Assembly (NCBI GenBank): GCA_015232575.1
Contig: JADFZL010000006.1
Coordinates: 62,001 to 126,000, forward strand
Reading direction: 5' to 3'
Length of the DNA stretch: 64,000 nt
From: Candidatus Rifleibacteriota bacterium
GTDB lineage: Bacteria; Muiribacteriota; Ozemobacteria; Ozemobacterales; Ozemobacteraceae
The translations under genes and the position numbers were made by a program. The first letter of the stretch is position 1. Every line of letters starts with the position of its first letter. The notes under the pieces are model-generated. The model did no database searches, was not told the origin of the DNA, and was given only the letters and a program-made list of their open reading frames with translations. Shown piece after piece: positions 18,015 to 27,598 of this stretch.

Positions 18015-18626
18015 AATATTTAGTGTAATTTTACCATCACACGGTTACATTTTATTTATTTATTTTTCAGATACTTTTCAATGCCCGCAATAACTGAGCT
18101 CAACAAAGGTATTTTGCGACAATAATCAACTGTACACTTTCGCATGGCTTCAATTGCATTGTAAGTTCCCTGCTACTGATGGTTGCACATAGAAAAACAA
18201 AAAAACAATCACACTATAAGGGCTCACCACAGTCACTGATAAGAGACCTTTCGTCGATTAGGCTTGCAACCGATCATAAGAAAAAAAGATACGCCAAGAA
18301 AAGAGCTGATGAAAGTGGTAACAGAATTAGAGGACAGCGATGAACAGCTTCAAATGCTGGCTCAGAAGTTTCAGATATCGGGAGATGATTTCAAGAAAAC
18401 GATTTTAAGTTAGTGTATACAGAATAATCACAAAGTTATCCTTAATTCATGCCGACCTCGTTCGTTTTTTTTGATAGTGCTTAGTAAACTCATGCTTGGA
18501 GAGTAACTCTCAAACAGCAGGGAACCTGTCATACCATCTTATTTGAAGCCAGATTGGTGGGCACTGCCATTGTCATCCCGTCAAAAGGCAATCATCTTAT
18601 TTCAGGATACTTATGCAACATTCTGC
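18015..18626. other. Gene-poor stretch, possible decayed insertion
   Basis: No convincing gene. A 10-bp inverted repeat, GTTCCCTGCT at 18165-18174 and AGCAGGGAAC at 18516-18525, encloses about 360 bp. Inside are a 54-codon Lys/Arg-rich frame (18179-18343, begins MVAHRKTKKQ) without a ribosome site and, in another frame, a protein-like run ending QKFQISGDDFKKTILS at 18414. Both look like remnants. A small degraded mobile element is possible. Confidence 0.35.
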
Positions 18627-19310
18627 TTATATTTCTTCCTCAAGAATCTGTCCGTTTTCCAAAAGCCATTGTCTGGCTTTTTCCATCCTGGGAGATTGTG
18701 CGTGAACAATATTCCAGAACCTGGGGGTGTGATTGTTTTCCAATAAATGAGTCAACTCATGCACAATAACATAATCAATGACAAACATAGGAGCTTTTAT
18801 CAAACGCCAATTTAAATGCACATTATCTTTGATTGTACAAGAACCCCAACGATAGCGGTTATCAACAATCTTTGCCTTGCTATACTTGACACCAAGATAG
18901 CGGGCAAACGAAACTACCCGGGGGAGAATTTCTTCCCTGGCTTTGTCGACGTACCAGTCGCGCATTTTTTTTTCTCGATCAGCGGAGAAAGATCGTGGAA
19001 TTAGAAACGCCCTCTTAAATTGTATTTTTTCTGATTCCTCATCTGTCAGGCGGATTTGGTAAGCCTGACCCAAAAACAAAGCTGATTCACCATCTACAAG
19101 TTCTTTCCCCGGAGGATGTAAGGGCTCGTTGTATTTCTGAGGGTGCTTCGTTTTCTCATACAACCATTGTCTTTTCGATTCAATAACCTTCATTATTATT
19201 TCCTCGGAAATGCTTTCGGGCGCATGAATAACGACACTGCGGTCACGCTCAACTGTTATTGTTATTTTTTTTCGCCTGGAAGAGCGTTTTATTATATATG
19301 TAAGGTTCAT
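18627..19310 (-). CDS. YgjP-like (DUF45) metallopeptidase of the restriction island
   Basis: 227 residues from the ATG at 19310, two bases past the hsdR stop. A longer frame runs upstream but lies inside hsdR. The C-terminal half has the family pattern: RYRWGSC, NWRLIKAP, then VHELTHLLENNH with the HExxH zinc site (about 183-187) and a following FW. DUF45 proteins are often the last gene of type I restriction-modification operons. Their task there is not established, and proteolytic control of the nuclease is an inference. Tight linkage implies co-expression with hsdR. Confidence 0.82.
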   Translation of the reverse strand: MNLTYIIKRSSRRKKITITVERDRSVVIHAPESISEEIIMKVIESKRQWLYEKTKHPQKYNEPLHPPGKELVDGESALFLGQAYQIRLTDEESEKIQFKRAFLIPRSFSADREKKMRDWYVDKAREEILPRVVSFARYLGVKYSKAKIVDNRYRWGSCTIKDNVHLNWRLIKAPMFVIDYVIVHELTHLLENNHTPRFWNIVHAQSPRMEKARQWLLENGQILEEEI

Positions 19311-19312
19311 AA

Positions 19313-22300
19313 CTACCTGGCGAACAAAATTAGATCGTTGTTCTTTTCTGCTATTTCCATCACACGGCTTATTATTTGGGCGCGATTTTGTACAACATTT
19401 GGAAGTTTTATATATTCCTTTTGCAAAAGGGTTCTTTGAATTTCCGATTTCAGTTTGTTTCGCGCCGGTATGCTTTCCCAAAAACCGGTCAATTTAAGCT
19501 CACGTTCAACAATCAGGAAAATTTCTTTTGTGAGAGCAACCAGGATAGACACTCGTTCTTCTTCATCAACCCCATATATCGTGGCTGTTTCTGCGACAGC
19601 GTACTCATCAATTTCAAGTCCCTCGGCAAAAATTTCACGTTTGAAACATCGAAAAAAAGGCATTTGCTTTTTCTTATGAAGTCCGTAAGTTTCCTCATTT
19701 TGAGCTGTTTTTATACGCTCACGGAGTTTTTCGAGCTCTTTGTAAATTTTGTCCCAATTATTCTGGAAGTCTTTTAATATCTTTGTCAGAGCTTCAGAAA
19801 AAGACGCTTGCAGGTCAGGATCATCGTTGAGTTCAACATCCAGGTGATGTCTTACAGCGTGTTCCACTTCGGCGGCTTTCGTTTTTGAGCGCTTATGTTT
19901 ATTGACATTCTTCTCAAAGTCTTCGTCGAGAATCGAGATTGGTTTAATTTTCTGGTCGATGCCTTTTGACTGGAGATATTTGTCAGTAATTGAACGCAAT
20001 TTTGGCGGAATGCCTTTCATGCTCAGGCGCTCATCATGAAAGTGTTTTTCAATAAGAGCGTTTATTTCCGCAAGCGCTTTGTAATCATTCATGAATTTCA
20101 GAGCTTCTTTTGCAGGGAAAAGAAGGTTCATACATCTGGTAAATTTTCTGAATGTTTCCATGTATTCAAAACGTATATCTTCATCATAGAAAACGTCGTA
20201 AAACGCGTCATGGTCTGTTAAGTCAGATAAGCCATTTTTGTTCAGGAGAGCAATTATTTCTGAATGGCTGGCCTCAAGATCGTGAATTTCTTTATCAGGA
20301 AAGCTAAGCGCGTCAATGATATCTTTCTGCTCACGTTCGTCGTAGCTGTCAATAGCTTTCTTCAAGCGCTTTCCGACACCAACATAATCTACAACAAAAC
20401 CTTTGTCCTTGTCGTCTCCGCTTACACGATTCACTCTGGCGATAGCCTGTAAAAGGTTGTGGTTCGTGATTATCTTATCCAGATACATTACCTGTTCGAC
20501 CGGTGCGTCAAAGCCGGTTAGAAGCATATTGTTGACAATAAGAATTCCCATATCCCCGGTGACACCATTTTCCCTGACTCCAAAAGCCATTTTAAAACTC
20601 TGTATGCTTCGGTTATGCTTTGTTTCATCGGAAAATGTGTTCAAATGCGGCAGATCATTATGAGCGTGGGAAATTATCACATCTGTCTGCATTTTCCTCA
20701 ATTGGTCAAGATCAAGAGCATTGGGATTGTTTTTTTCCAATTCGGAAATTCTCACAGCAAGCTCAGCGTCAACATATTTCTTGTACCTTACAGCAGCTTC
20801 CCTTGATGTAGCAACAATCTGCGCCTTGAAGCCATTCGGGAAAACATGGGTCAGGTAATGCGTCACCATATCTTTAGCTTTTGCCTGAATTGTCGGTTCT
20901 GCCTCAAGATATGCTTCGCGAGTTCCATAGCCAAGTATTTTCAAACGCTCCTGAAGGTTGTAATCGCTGAAAACATCTTCAAATGCGTTGTCCATTCCTG
21001 ACTGGTCTGATACTTCCGCTTTGTGAGTCCGTCCTTCGTAAACAATCACAAGGGTCACACCGTCATCTATTGCCTGGCGCATTGTATATTTGTCAATGTA
21101 ATCACCGAAAACTCTTTCGGTTTTGTCAATCGGAGTGCCAGTGTAACCGATTTTTGCGGCGTTTGGAAGTGCTTTGTCGAGGTTTGCCCCGAGTAATTTG
21201 TATTGGGAACGATGGGCTTCATCAGTCATAATGAGAATGTTATTACTGGCATTTAACTCTGGAAATGTTTCGGTCAGTTCCGCTTCCCTGAATTTGTGTA
21301 TCATTGCCATTACAAGATCAGAAGTGTTTGCGCTGAGCATTTCCTTCAGTTTTCTTATGCTGTCAGCCTTTTTGACAGTGAAGCCAATATTGCAGCTTGT
21401 TTCGTTGAGTTGTCTTTCAAGCTGAGTACGGTCTGTTACGAATACGACTTTCCAATCTGACAATTGCGGATGTTTGTACATCTCACGAACCATGAACATC
21501 ATCGTAAGCGATTTTCCTGAACCTTGCGTATGCCAGATGATTCCACTGCGTTCGCGCGGATTTTTTCCTTCAAGCAGGCGTTTGACCGCAAGCTTTACAG
21601 CTCTGAATTGCTGATAACGACCTACAATTTTAATTGTCTGTCCTTTATCATTGGTTGAAAAAATGGTAAAGGAGCGAATAAGATCAAGCAGGTTGTTTTT
21701 ATCCATCATTCCAGCGACAAGACGCTGTTGGTCATTGGGTGTTCCAGTTGCATGATCAAGCTCATTTAAAATGCGTGGATATGGATCAGACCAGCGATAG
21801 AAATGTTTTTCACCATGGGTTGTAATGGTACCGAACTTGGCTTCCTGACGGCAGGTTGCGACGATAAACTGATTGTAATAGAACAGAGGCACGCTTCCTT
21901 CGCCCTTTGCACCACGCTGTTCGCTGTAACAAAGCATTTGTTCTATAGCCTCGGGAATAGCATCTCTGACTTTTGGAGATTTACATTCGATGAGTACAAG
22001 TGGAATTCCGTTAACAAAAAGTACAATATCAGGAATAATGTGACGTTCAGTTCCCAAAACCCGGGTTTTATACTGGCAGACGGCAATAAAGCGATTGCTA
22101 CCGCTGTTTTTGAAATCGATAAAACGCACAACCGGACTTTTCTCGCCAGTCTGGTGGTTCTGACTGACGCTTGTGTTTTCAAGAAGGAGTTGAAGAATGA
22201 ATTTATTGTTTTCAATAAGTCCTGACCCCAAAATCCCTGTGGTAAGCTGTTTAACAACATCTTCAATCTGATCGGTTTCCATCCAGGGATTAATTTTCTT

Positions 22301-22492
22301 GAGACTCTCGCTCAAAATGGGGGTCATAATAACCTCGGTAAAGCTTTCACGGAAAGTATCTGCGGGTTTTTGAGGTTTATCTGTAAGATCAATTATTTCC
22401 CAGCCAAGATCTTTAAGCTGGTCAAGTAAAGGTTTTTCGACATGGTTTCTTTCGTCGAGTCGAATATGCTCTGGCGTTTTATTACTCATCAT
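19313..22492 (-). CDS. hsdR: Type I restriction enzyme, R subunit (HsdR)
   Basis: About 1059 residues from the ATG at 22492 (a second ATG lies at 22489; a longer frame starts inside rhuM). The nuclease domain has PD then ECK (about 154-155 and 169-171), the PD-ExK site. The motor has Walker A TQGSGKS, the DEAH box in TDEAHRSQY, TGTPI, and the helicase motif DAPVEQVMYLDKI. The C-terminal half binds the methylase. It cleaves unmodified DNA after ATP-driven translocation. It overlaps rhuM by a few bases and is followed at once by the YgjP-like gene. The reading frame is intact. Confidence 0.95.
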   Translation of the reverse strand: MMSNKTPEHIRLDERNHVEKPLLDQLKDLGWEIIDLTDKPQKPADTFRESFTEVIMTPILSESLKKINPWMETDQIEDVVKQLTTGILGSGLIENNKFILQLLLENTSVSQNHQTGEKSPVVRFIDFKNSGSNRFIAVCQYKTRVLGTERHIIPDIVLFVNGIPLVLIECKSPKVRDAIPEAIEQMLCYSEQRGAKGEGSVPLFYYNQFIVATCRQEAKFGTITTHGEKHFYRWSDPYPRILNELDHATGTPNDQQRLVAGMMDKNNLLDLIRSFTIFSTNDKGQTIKIVGRYQQFRAVKLAVKRLLEGKNPRERSGIIWHTQGSGKSLTMMFMVREMYKHPQLSDWKVVFVTDRTQLERQLNETSCNIGFTVKKADSIRKLKEMLSANTSDLVMAMIHKFREAELTETFPELNASNNILIMTDEAHRSQYKLLGANLDKALPNAAKIGYTGTPIDKTERVFGDYIDKYTMRQAIDDGVTLVIVYEGRTHKAEVSDQSGMDNAFEDVFSDYNLQERLKILGYGTREAYLEAEPTIQAKAKDMVTHYLTHVFPNGFKAQIVATSREAAVRYKKYVDAELAVRISELEKNNPNALDLDQLRKMQTDVIISHAHNDLPHLNTFSDETKHNRSIQSFKMAFGVRENGVTGDMGILIVNNMLLTGFDAPVEQVMYLDKIITNHNLLQAIARVNRVSGDDKDKGFVVDYVGVGKRLKKAIDSYDEREQKDIIDALSFPDKEIHDLEASHSEIIALLNKNGLSDLTDHDAFYDVFYDEDIRFEYMETFRKFTRCMNLLFPAKEALKFMNDYKALAEINALIEKHFHDERLSMKGIPPKLRSITDKYLQSKGIDQKIKPISILDEDFEKNVNKHKRSKTKAAEVEHAVRHHLDVELNDDPDLQASFSEALTKILKDFQNNWDKIYKELEKLRERIKTAQNEETYGLHKKKQMPFFRCFKREIFAEGLEIDEYAVAETATIYGVDEEERVSILVALTKEIFLIVERELKLTGFWESIPARNKLKSEIQRTLLQKEYIKLPNVVQNRAQIISRVMEIAEKNNDLILFAR

Positions 22493-23531
22493 CGGTCTCT
22501 CTGAGCTTTCTTTCAATCGCTTTTATTTCGCGGTCAAAATCGCTTTCGAAAAGGCGGTCCTGAATGATGCGGTATTTTTCAAATTCACTTTCGGCAAAAT
22601 CTTTTGCTATAGCGGAGTTAATTTTGCCTTTGTCCATAAGTATTTCACGATCATCAAATTCAAGGAATCTGTCCAGGCGGTTTGCCCAGTCTTCCATTGT
22701 CATGGGAATCTTTCTTCTGGCACGCTCCTCTGCGAGGTCAAGATATGCGTTCACTATTCTGCCAAGCGATTGCAGTTCTTCATTGCTCAGGTAGTTTTTT
22801 GCGATGGAAACATCAGATTTCATGATTTTCCCATCAGGACTTTTTTCCCAGGATGTAAGTCCCATGTGTTTCTTTTTACTGTCGGCTCTTTTAATTATCA
22901 ATTCTGCGGCAGTATGGCCATGAATGGCAAAATGAAGTTTGTTCTGGACTTTTGAAAAAAACTCACGGGTCGTTGGCGCATCTTTGTTATAATCAAGGCT
23001 TGTGGCATAGATATCGGTGATTTTCTGGTAAAATTTTCGCTCGCTCAGCCTGATCTCACGAATTTCTTCGAGCAATCTCTCATAATAGTCTTCGCCAAGA
23101 AAAGAACCATTCTCCATGCGCTTTTTGTCGATTAAATAACCTTTTATGGAATATTCCCGCAAAACCTTTGTAGCCCACTGCCTGAACTGAGTCGCCCGAA
23201 TAGAGTTTACGCGGTAACCAACTGAAATTATTGCATCAAGATTGTAATGCTCAATATTTCGCGATACTTCGCGTAAGCCTTCTTTTTGAACTATCCGGAA
23301 TTTCCGGATAGTTGCTTCCGGGTCGAGTTCTACCTGCTCATAAATATTCTGAAGATGCTCATTAACAGTGCGAATATCAACATTAAACAAAGATGCCATG
23401 AGTTTCTGCGTCAGCCAGACCGTCTCATCTTCATAACGCGCCTCAATGCTCTGGCTGCCATTTTGTGAGGTAAATATAAGAAATTCTGCGGTCGAATTAC
23501 GAATCTGAAGAGTTTTGTTTTTTGTGGTCAT
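22482..23531 (-). CDS. RhuM family protein within the type I restriction operon
   Basis: 349 residues with the RhuM hallmarks: VWLTQKLMASLFNVDIRTVN (about 35-54), the HLQNIYEQVELD stretch, then YNLDAIISVGYRVNSIRATQ and FRQWATKVLREYSIKGYLID. The C-terminal half carries a helical domain with KLHFAIHGHTAAELI. RhuM proteins were named from a Salmonella pathogenicity island and frequently sit inside restriction operons. Their activity is not well defined. It overlaps hsdS by 4 bp (ATGA) and hsdR by about 11 bp, so it is translated as part of the system. Confidence 0.9.
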   Translation of the reverse strand: MTTKNKTLQIRNSTAEFLIFTSQNGSQSIEARYEDETVWLTQKLMASLFNVDIRTVNEHLQNIYEQVELDPEATIRKFRIVQKEGLREVSRNIEHYNLDAIISVGYRVNSIRATQFRQWATKVLREYSIKGYLIDKKRMENGSFLGEDYYERLLEEIREIRLSERKFYQKITDIYATSLDYNKDAPTTREFFSKVQNKLHFAIHGHTAAELIIKRADSKKKHMGLTSWEKSPDGKIMKSDVSIAKNYLSNEELQSLGRIVNAYLDLAEERARRKIPMTMEDWANRLDRFLEFDDREILMDKGKINSAIAKDFAESEFEKYRIIQDRLFESDFDREIKAIERKLRETDDE

Positions 23532-24769
23532 ACACTAACCTCTCCATTTTGAAGCAACGGCGTCACCCGTACCTTGCCAGTAAGCAAATCCCGCATCAGC
23601 GCAGTTTTCAGGGAACCAAGTTTCTTAAAATAACATTCATTATTTAATAGCTCCTTATCAAAATCCTCATAGAGCTTACCAATAATCTTTTGTTCGTGTA
23701 TTGTTGGGGTAGGAATAAGCAAAGGTTTTAGAGTCTCAAGGTTAATGTTTTTTTGTGCGCTTTGAGGAGCCAAACTTTGGAGAGTTGGTTTCCAGCGTCG
23801 AATCATCAATTCTAAGTACCGGGTATCATTTTCATGTAGGGCAACAGCACCAACAATGCTGTCTGGAAAATACATTGGTAATCCTAGAATGGCTGTGTCA
23901 GCAATATTTGCAGCAATTGTAATGGCTATTGTTCCTGGTTCAAACCTTTTGCTAACTTTTGTGCCGGCTTTATTAAGTGTCTGGGAAAATGAAGTGATAA
24001 AACGTCCTATGTTCAAAGACACGTCACCTGTTTGAATAAATGGAAAATCTCCATCATAAAATCTTGGATCATTCCGTGGTCGATGCGTAAATTTTCCTCT
24101 CTCAACAACAGCTAATTCAGATAAAGTTTTAATTTCCCATTCCTCAGGTATTCGACCTAGTGGGGAGTCTTTGAATTTGTGGGTTTCCCCGGAGCGGAGG
24201 TTGCCCTGCTCATCAATTCCGCGGGTGAGAAGGTTTTGCATTAGCCCTGCCTTGACGCGCTTTTGCTTGGCGATCATCTCTTCCGTCTGTTCAATCGCCC
24301 GGTCAACCGTCGAAAGCACTTCTGCAATTTTTGCCTGTTCGGGTTCATATTTCGGAAGGGATATAGTTATTGAACGCAAAGCCCTTTGGTTTAATTTGGC
24401 TCTGGTACCACCAACAATAAAAGATTGGATGTCTTTATGTTCAAGGGAATAAAAAATCAGATCCTGTGAAAAACCTCTTTTTGCACGTAAAACATGGGCA
24501 TGGTTATTTACCCAGCTTTTTTGGGAAATTCGATATGCTATAGGGCGGGTCGCAAAAGATTCAAAATTTCCGCCATCCTCAGCGATTAAAATTAATGGTT
24601 CATCGAAAATATAATCATCTATGAAACCCTGCAAGCCATTGGCTCCGTAATAAGGAATATCCCCTTTCCGCAATTCCCTTGATGTCGAATTAATTGGCAC
24701 TCGTTTATTGTCAAGTATTTCGCAACAATCATCAATAGTGTACACCTTCCAAGAAATAAACTCACTCAT
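23528..24769 (-). CDS. hsdS: Type I restriction-modification specificity subunit (HsdS)
   Basis: 413 residues from the ATG at 24769, which overlaps the hsdM stop by one base (TGATG). A GTG three bases earlier is less likely. There are two target-recognition domains (about 5-150 and 205-370), each followed by a conserved helical spacer (ISLPKYEPEQAKIAEVLSTV and LIPTPTIHEQKIIGKLYED). GRIPEEWEIKTLSELAVVER at the start of the second domain is typical. It recognises a two-part DNA target and joins HsdM and HsdR. Both domains are complete. Confidence 0.93.
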   Translation of the reverse strand: MSEFISWKVYTIDDCCEILDNKRVPINSTSRELRKGDIPYYGANGLQGFIDDYIFDEPLILIAEDGGNFESFATRPIAYRISQKSWVNNHAHVLRAKRGFSQDLIFYSLEHKDIQSFIVGGTRAKLNQRALRSITISLPKYEPEQAKIAEVLSTVDRAIEQTEEMIAKQKRVKAGLMQNLLTRGIDEQGNLRSGETHKFKDSPLGRIPEEWEIKTLSELAVVERGKFTHRPRNDPRFYDGDFPFIQTGDVSLNIGRFITSFSQTLNKAGTKVSKRFEPGTIAITIAANIADTAILGLPMYFPDSIVGAVALHENDTRYLELMIRRWKPTLQSLAPQSAQKNINLETLKPLLIPTPTIHEQKIIGKLYEDFDKELLNNECYFKKLGSLKTALMRDLLTGKVRVTPLLQNGEVSV

Positions 24770-27459
24770 CACAAATACCCCAAACCTTTCAGATATTCAT
24801 TCAGTTGGTTCAGAGTGCTTTCGCGGGCAGATTCAATATCCTGACTGCTTATGGCGTATTTGTTCCAGAGGTTTTCCAGGCTTTGGATAAAAAGGCGTTT
24901 TTCGGCGTTCAGATAGCGATTGAGTTCTGAGCTGACGATAGCATAAAGTTTTTTCAGAATTAATCGTTTGGCGTCTTCATCAGTAAGCTTTCCACCAATG
25001 TTTTTCAGTAAAGTGTCGGCTTTTGCGATACGGACTTCTAACGTTGTTTTGTCTTTTGTGAGGACTGTAATTTTCTTTTTATCATCTTTTTGTGCTGAAT
25101 CCAGCTTTGAAAGCTGAGCTTCAATTTTCCTGATTAAATCAAGGTTTTCAGCTTTATAGCTATCAGCGCCGATGCGCTTGAGCTGAATCTTCAGTTCTAA
25201 TTCTGTTGTTTTTTCTTTTTGTTTGTCTTTTGTGTCCTTGATTTTCGCTTCGAGTTTTTTTAAAGTCTCGTCATGCTTTTTGTATTCCTCAAGTTCACGT
25301 TTTGCAGAGGCACTGGTGTTATTTTTCAAATCATCAATAAGTTCCTTCAGTGCTTTTTTAATAACAGTTGAAGTGACGCTTTCGCCCTCCTCGGGCTCGA
25401 ATGAGCTTTCTTCCTGGGCAGCCTCAACAGCTTCAGTGAGTTCAGACTGTAACTCACCGATTTTGGCTTCCAATTCTTCAATTGCGTCGGCGTCCTCCTG
25501 GAAAAACTCAGCAATCAGGTATTCATCGGGAATTAAAGTATGATGCCAGCCTGAAGAGATGATTGTTTTCAGGTCATAGCGTATTTGCTGCCACCAGTTT
25601 ACAAAGACACCCGCGCTTTTGAATTCATCAAGAACTCTCAAAGGAACAAGCTTTTGTTTCAAAGTTGTCATAAGCTCATGGCGAACTTCGGGCATTTTTT
25701 TGCCGCCACGTTTTGCATGTTCAAGCTCGGCGAAATTATCACGGGCGACACCCCACCATTCCTCAAGGGATCTTAAGTGTGCAGAAAGTGCTTGTACAAC
25801 ATTATTGTCAGAGTCGATGATTTTCCTTATGTCCGATTTTTCTTTTACAGCTTCATTAAACGCCAGATACTTGGGCCGGTTTGGTTTGAAGAGAACATCT
25901 TTTTTCAAACAAAATCTTGAAAAATCTTCCTGTCGTGCATTAAGCTCATTTTCCGGAATTCCGCCAATCAAATGAGCTTGTACATTTTCAGGTTCAGGTT
26001 CCGGAGTATTATCAACATAACGACGAATATTCAGGTTGAAATCATGCTTTTCGACTATTTCTGATTTTTCTACAAAACGACTGTATCTGGGAATTTCAAG
26101 CTTGTGAGAGAAAACAAAATCAATCTTTTCGACATCTTCCGGACGCAATTTGTTCTGATTCTTTCCTTCGGCGAACTCGCGATCAGCATTAATAAAAAGA
26201 ATTTTTTCCCGTAAGTTGTCAGGTTTGTTTTTATTGCAGACAAGCACACATGCAGGAATGCCAGTTCCGTAAAAAAGACCCTGTGGAAGACTTATTATGC
26301 CTTCTATTACATCATCATTTACGAACAACTCCCGAATAAGTTTTTCCTTGCCTCCGCGAAAAAGAACTCCGTGAGGCATAATAGTGGCCATCTTGCCATC
26401 GCCCTTGAGACTCCCAAGCATGTGTTGTACAAACATAAGATCAGCCTTCTTGCCAGTCTCAGGACACCACTCGCGGAAGCGCTCTTTGAATTTGAGATTA
26501 GATCGGCTGTAATTCTGCGAGAAAGGTGGGTTAGCAAGCACCCGGTCAAATTTCCGAATCTGCCCATTCTCTTGAATCTGCGGATCTTCAAGAGTATCAG
26601 CATTTTCTATCGTAAAATGTGTAATATTGTGCAGGATCATATTCATATTACAGATAGACCATACAGTTCCGTTCGAATCCTGGCCGTAGAGGGCAAGGTC
26701 GTTGGGATTTTGTCCCTGTTCCTCAACATATTGGTATGATTGAATAAGGAAACCACCGGAACCTACAGTCGGATCATAAATTGTGTTCCCTGCCTGAGGC
26801 TTTATAAGCTGAATCAAAAGCCTGACCACCTCTGCCGGTGTATAAAATTCCCCGCCCTTTTTCCCTGCGCTGTCGGCAAAGAACTTGATCAGATATTCGT
26901 AAGCCGCTCCAAGCAGATCAGGGAACTCAAAGTTATCATTGACCAGTACAAAATTCGCCTGACTGAAGTGATCAAGCAAATCTTTCCACTTCTGATCAGG
27001 AATTCTTGTCCTGCCTTTCTGTTCGTTAAAATCAATGTTGGACTTCAAAACCCCGTTAAGCGAATCGTTTTCATCTTCAATCGCAGCAATTGCCTTATTG
27101 AGCATGCTTCCGATCTCAGTTTTCAAATCTTTGAGAGCTGGAACTGTTTCGCCATTCTCAGCAACCCAGCTTTCATTCCACCGAGCACGTTTAGGAACAA
27201 AAAAAGTCTCCCCATAAGAAGTCTTTTCTTCCAGTACCTCTGAAAGTAGCTCAGGCTGATTTTTCAAATGCGCAAAAACATTTTCACGAAGATGGTTTCT
27301 TCTAAGGTCAAACTCATCTGAAAGCCGCTTTAGAAATAACATTCCAAAAATATATTCTTTGAATTCCGAAGCATCCATTTTACCGCGCAAAATATCGGCA
27401 GCCTTTAACAAAAACGATTCAAGCTGCGAAAGTGTGATCTTTTCTTTAATCACTATCAT
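24769..27459 (-). CDS. hsdM: Type I DNA methyltransferase (HsdM) with long coiled-coil C terminus
   Basis: 896 residues, much longer than the usual 500 or so. The N-terminal helical domain is normal (about 1-150). The methylase has the lead-in [16 protein letters not shown], motif [10 protein letters not shown] and motif IV NPPF, which mark an N6-adenine methyltransferase. From about residue 560 an extra region includes a long Lys/Glu-rich coiled coil (about 690-830). ATG 27459 has GAGG only a base or two upstream. A GTG at 27453 has better spacing and may be the real start. The promoter is at 27504-27532. Confidence 0.93.
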   Translation of the reverse strand: MIVIKEKITLSQLESFLLKAADILRGKMDASEFKEYIFGMLFLKRLSDEFDLRRNHLRENVFAHLKNQPELLSEVLEEKTSYGETFFVPKRARWNESWVAENGETVPALKDLKTEIGSMLNKAIAAIEDENDSLNGVLKSNIDFNEQKGRTRIPDQKWKDLLDHFSQANFVLVNDNFEFPDLLGAAYEYLIKFFADSAGKKGGEFYTPAEVVRLLIQLIKPQAGNTIYDPTVGSGGFLIQSYQYVEEQGQNPNDLALYGQDSNGTVWSICNMNMILHNITHFTIENADTLEDPQIQENGQIRKFDRVLANPPFSQNYSRSNLKFKERFREWCPETGKKADLMFVQHMLGSLKGDGKMATIMPHGVLFRGGKEKLIRELFVNDDVIEGIISLPQGLFYGTGIPACVLVCNKNKPDNLREKILFINADREFAEGKNQNKLRPEDVEKIDFVFSHKLEIPRYSRFVEKSEIVEKHDFNLNIRRYVDNTPEPEPENVQAHLIGGIPENELNARQEDFSRFCLKKDVLFKPNRPKYLAFNEAVKEKSDIRKIIDSDNNVVQALSAHLRSLEEWWGVARDNFAELEHAKRGGKKMPEVRHELMTTLKQKLVPLRVLDEFKSAGVFVNWWQQIRYDLKTIISSGWHHTLIPDEYLIAEFFQEDADAIEELEAKIGELQSELTEAVEAAQEESSFEPEEGESVTSTVIKKALKELIDDLKNNTSASAKRELEEYKKHDETLKKLEAKIKDTKDKQKEKTTELELKIQLKRIGADSYKAENLDLIRKIEAQLSKLDSAQKDDKKKITVLTKDKTTLEVRIAKADTLLKNIGGKLTDEDAKRLILKKLYAIVSSELNRYLNAEKRLFIQSLENLWNKYAISSQDIESARESTLNQLNEYLKGLGYL

Positions 27460-27503
27460 ACCTCAGTTCTTTATTTGTTAAGTAAGTTTTGATGTTAATG
27501 AAA

Positions 27504-27532
27504 AGTATAATAAGTTTGATGCATAATTACAA
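27504..27532 (-). promoter_or_regulatory. Candidate promoter of the hsdM-hsdS-rhuM-hsdR operon
   Basis: On the minus strand: TTGTAA, 17-base spacer, TATACT, ending about 45 bases before the hsdM start. It lies after the stop of the OLD-like gene, so the restriction operon can be transcribed independently of it. Confidence 0.5.
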
Positions 27533-27598
27533 ATTTTGATTATTTCTGACAAGAATCAAATTCAAGAAAACCTCCAAATAATTCCCTCTTCCTTCAGC

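Noticed and set aside
18179..18343. 54-codon basic frame between the sigma operon and the restriction island
   Set aside because: It has no ribosome site or conserved features and overlaps another fragment-like frame; treated as a remnant.
19311..19481. Longer N terminus for the YgjP-like peptidase
   Set aside because: The extra codons lie inside hsdR in another frame and are Lys/Asn/Ser-rich without family similarity; ATG 19310 begins the conserved part.
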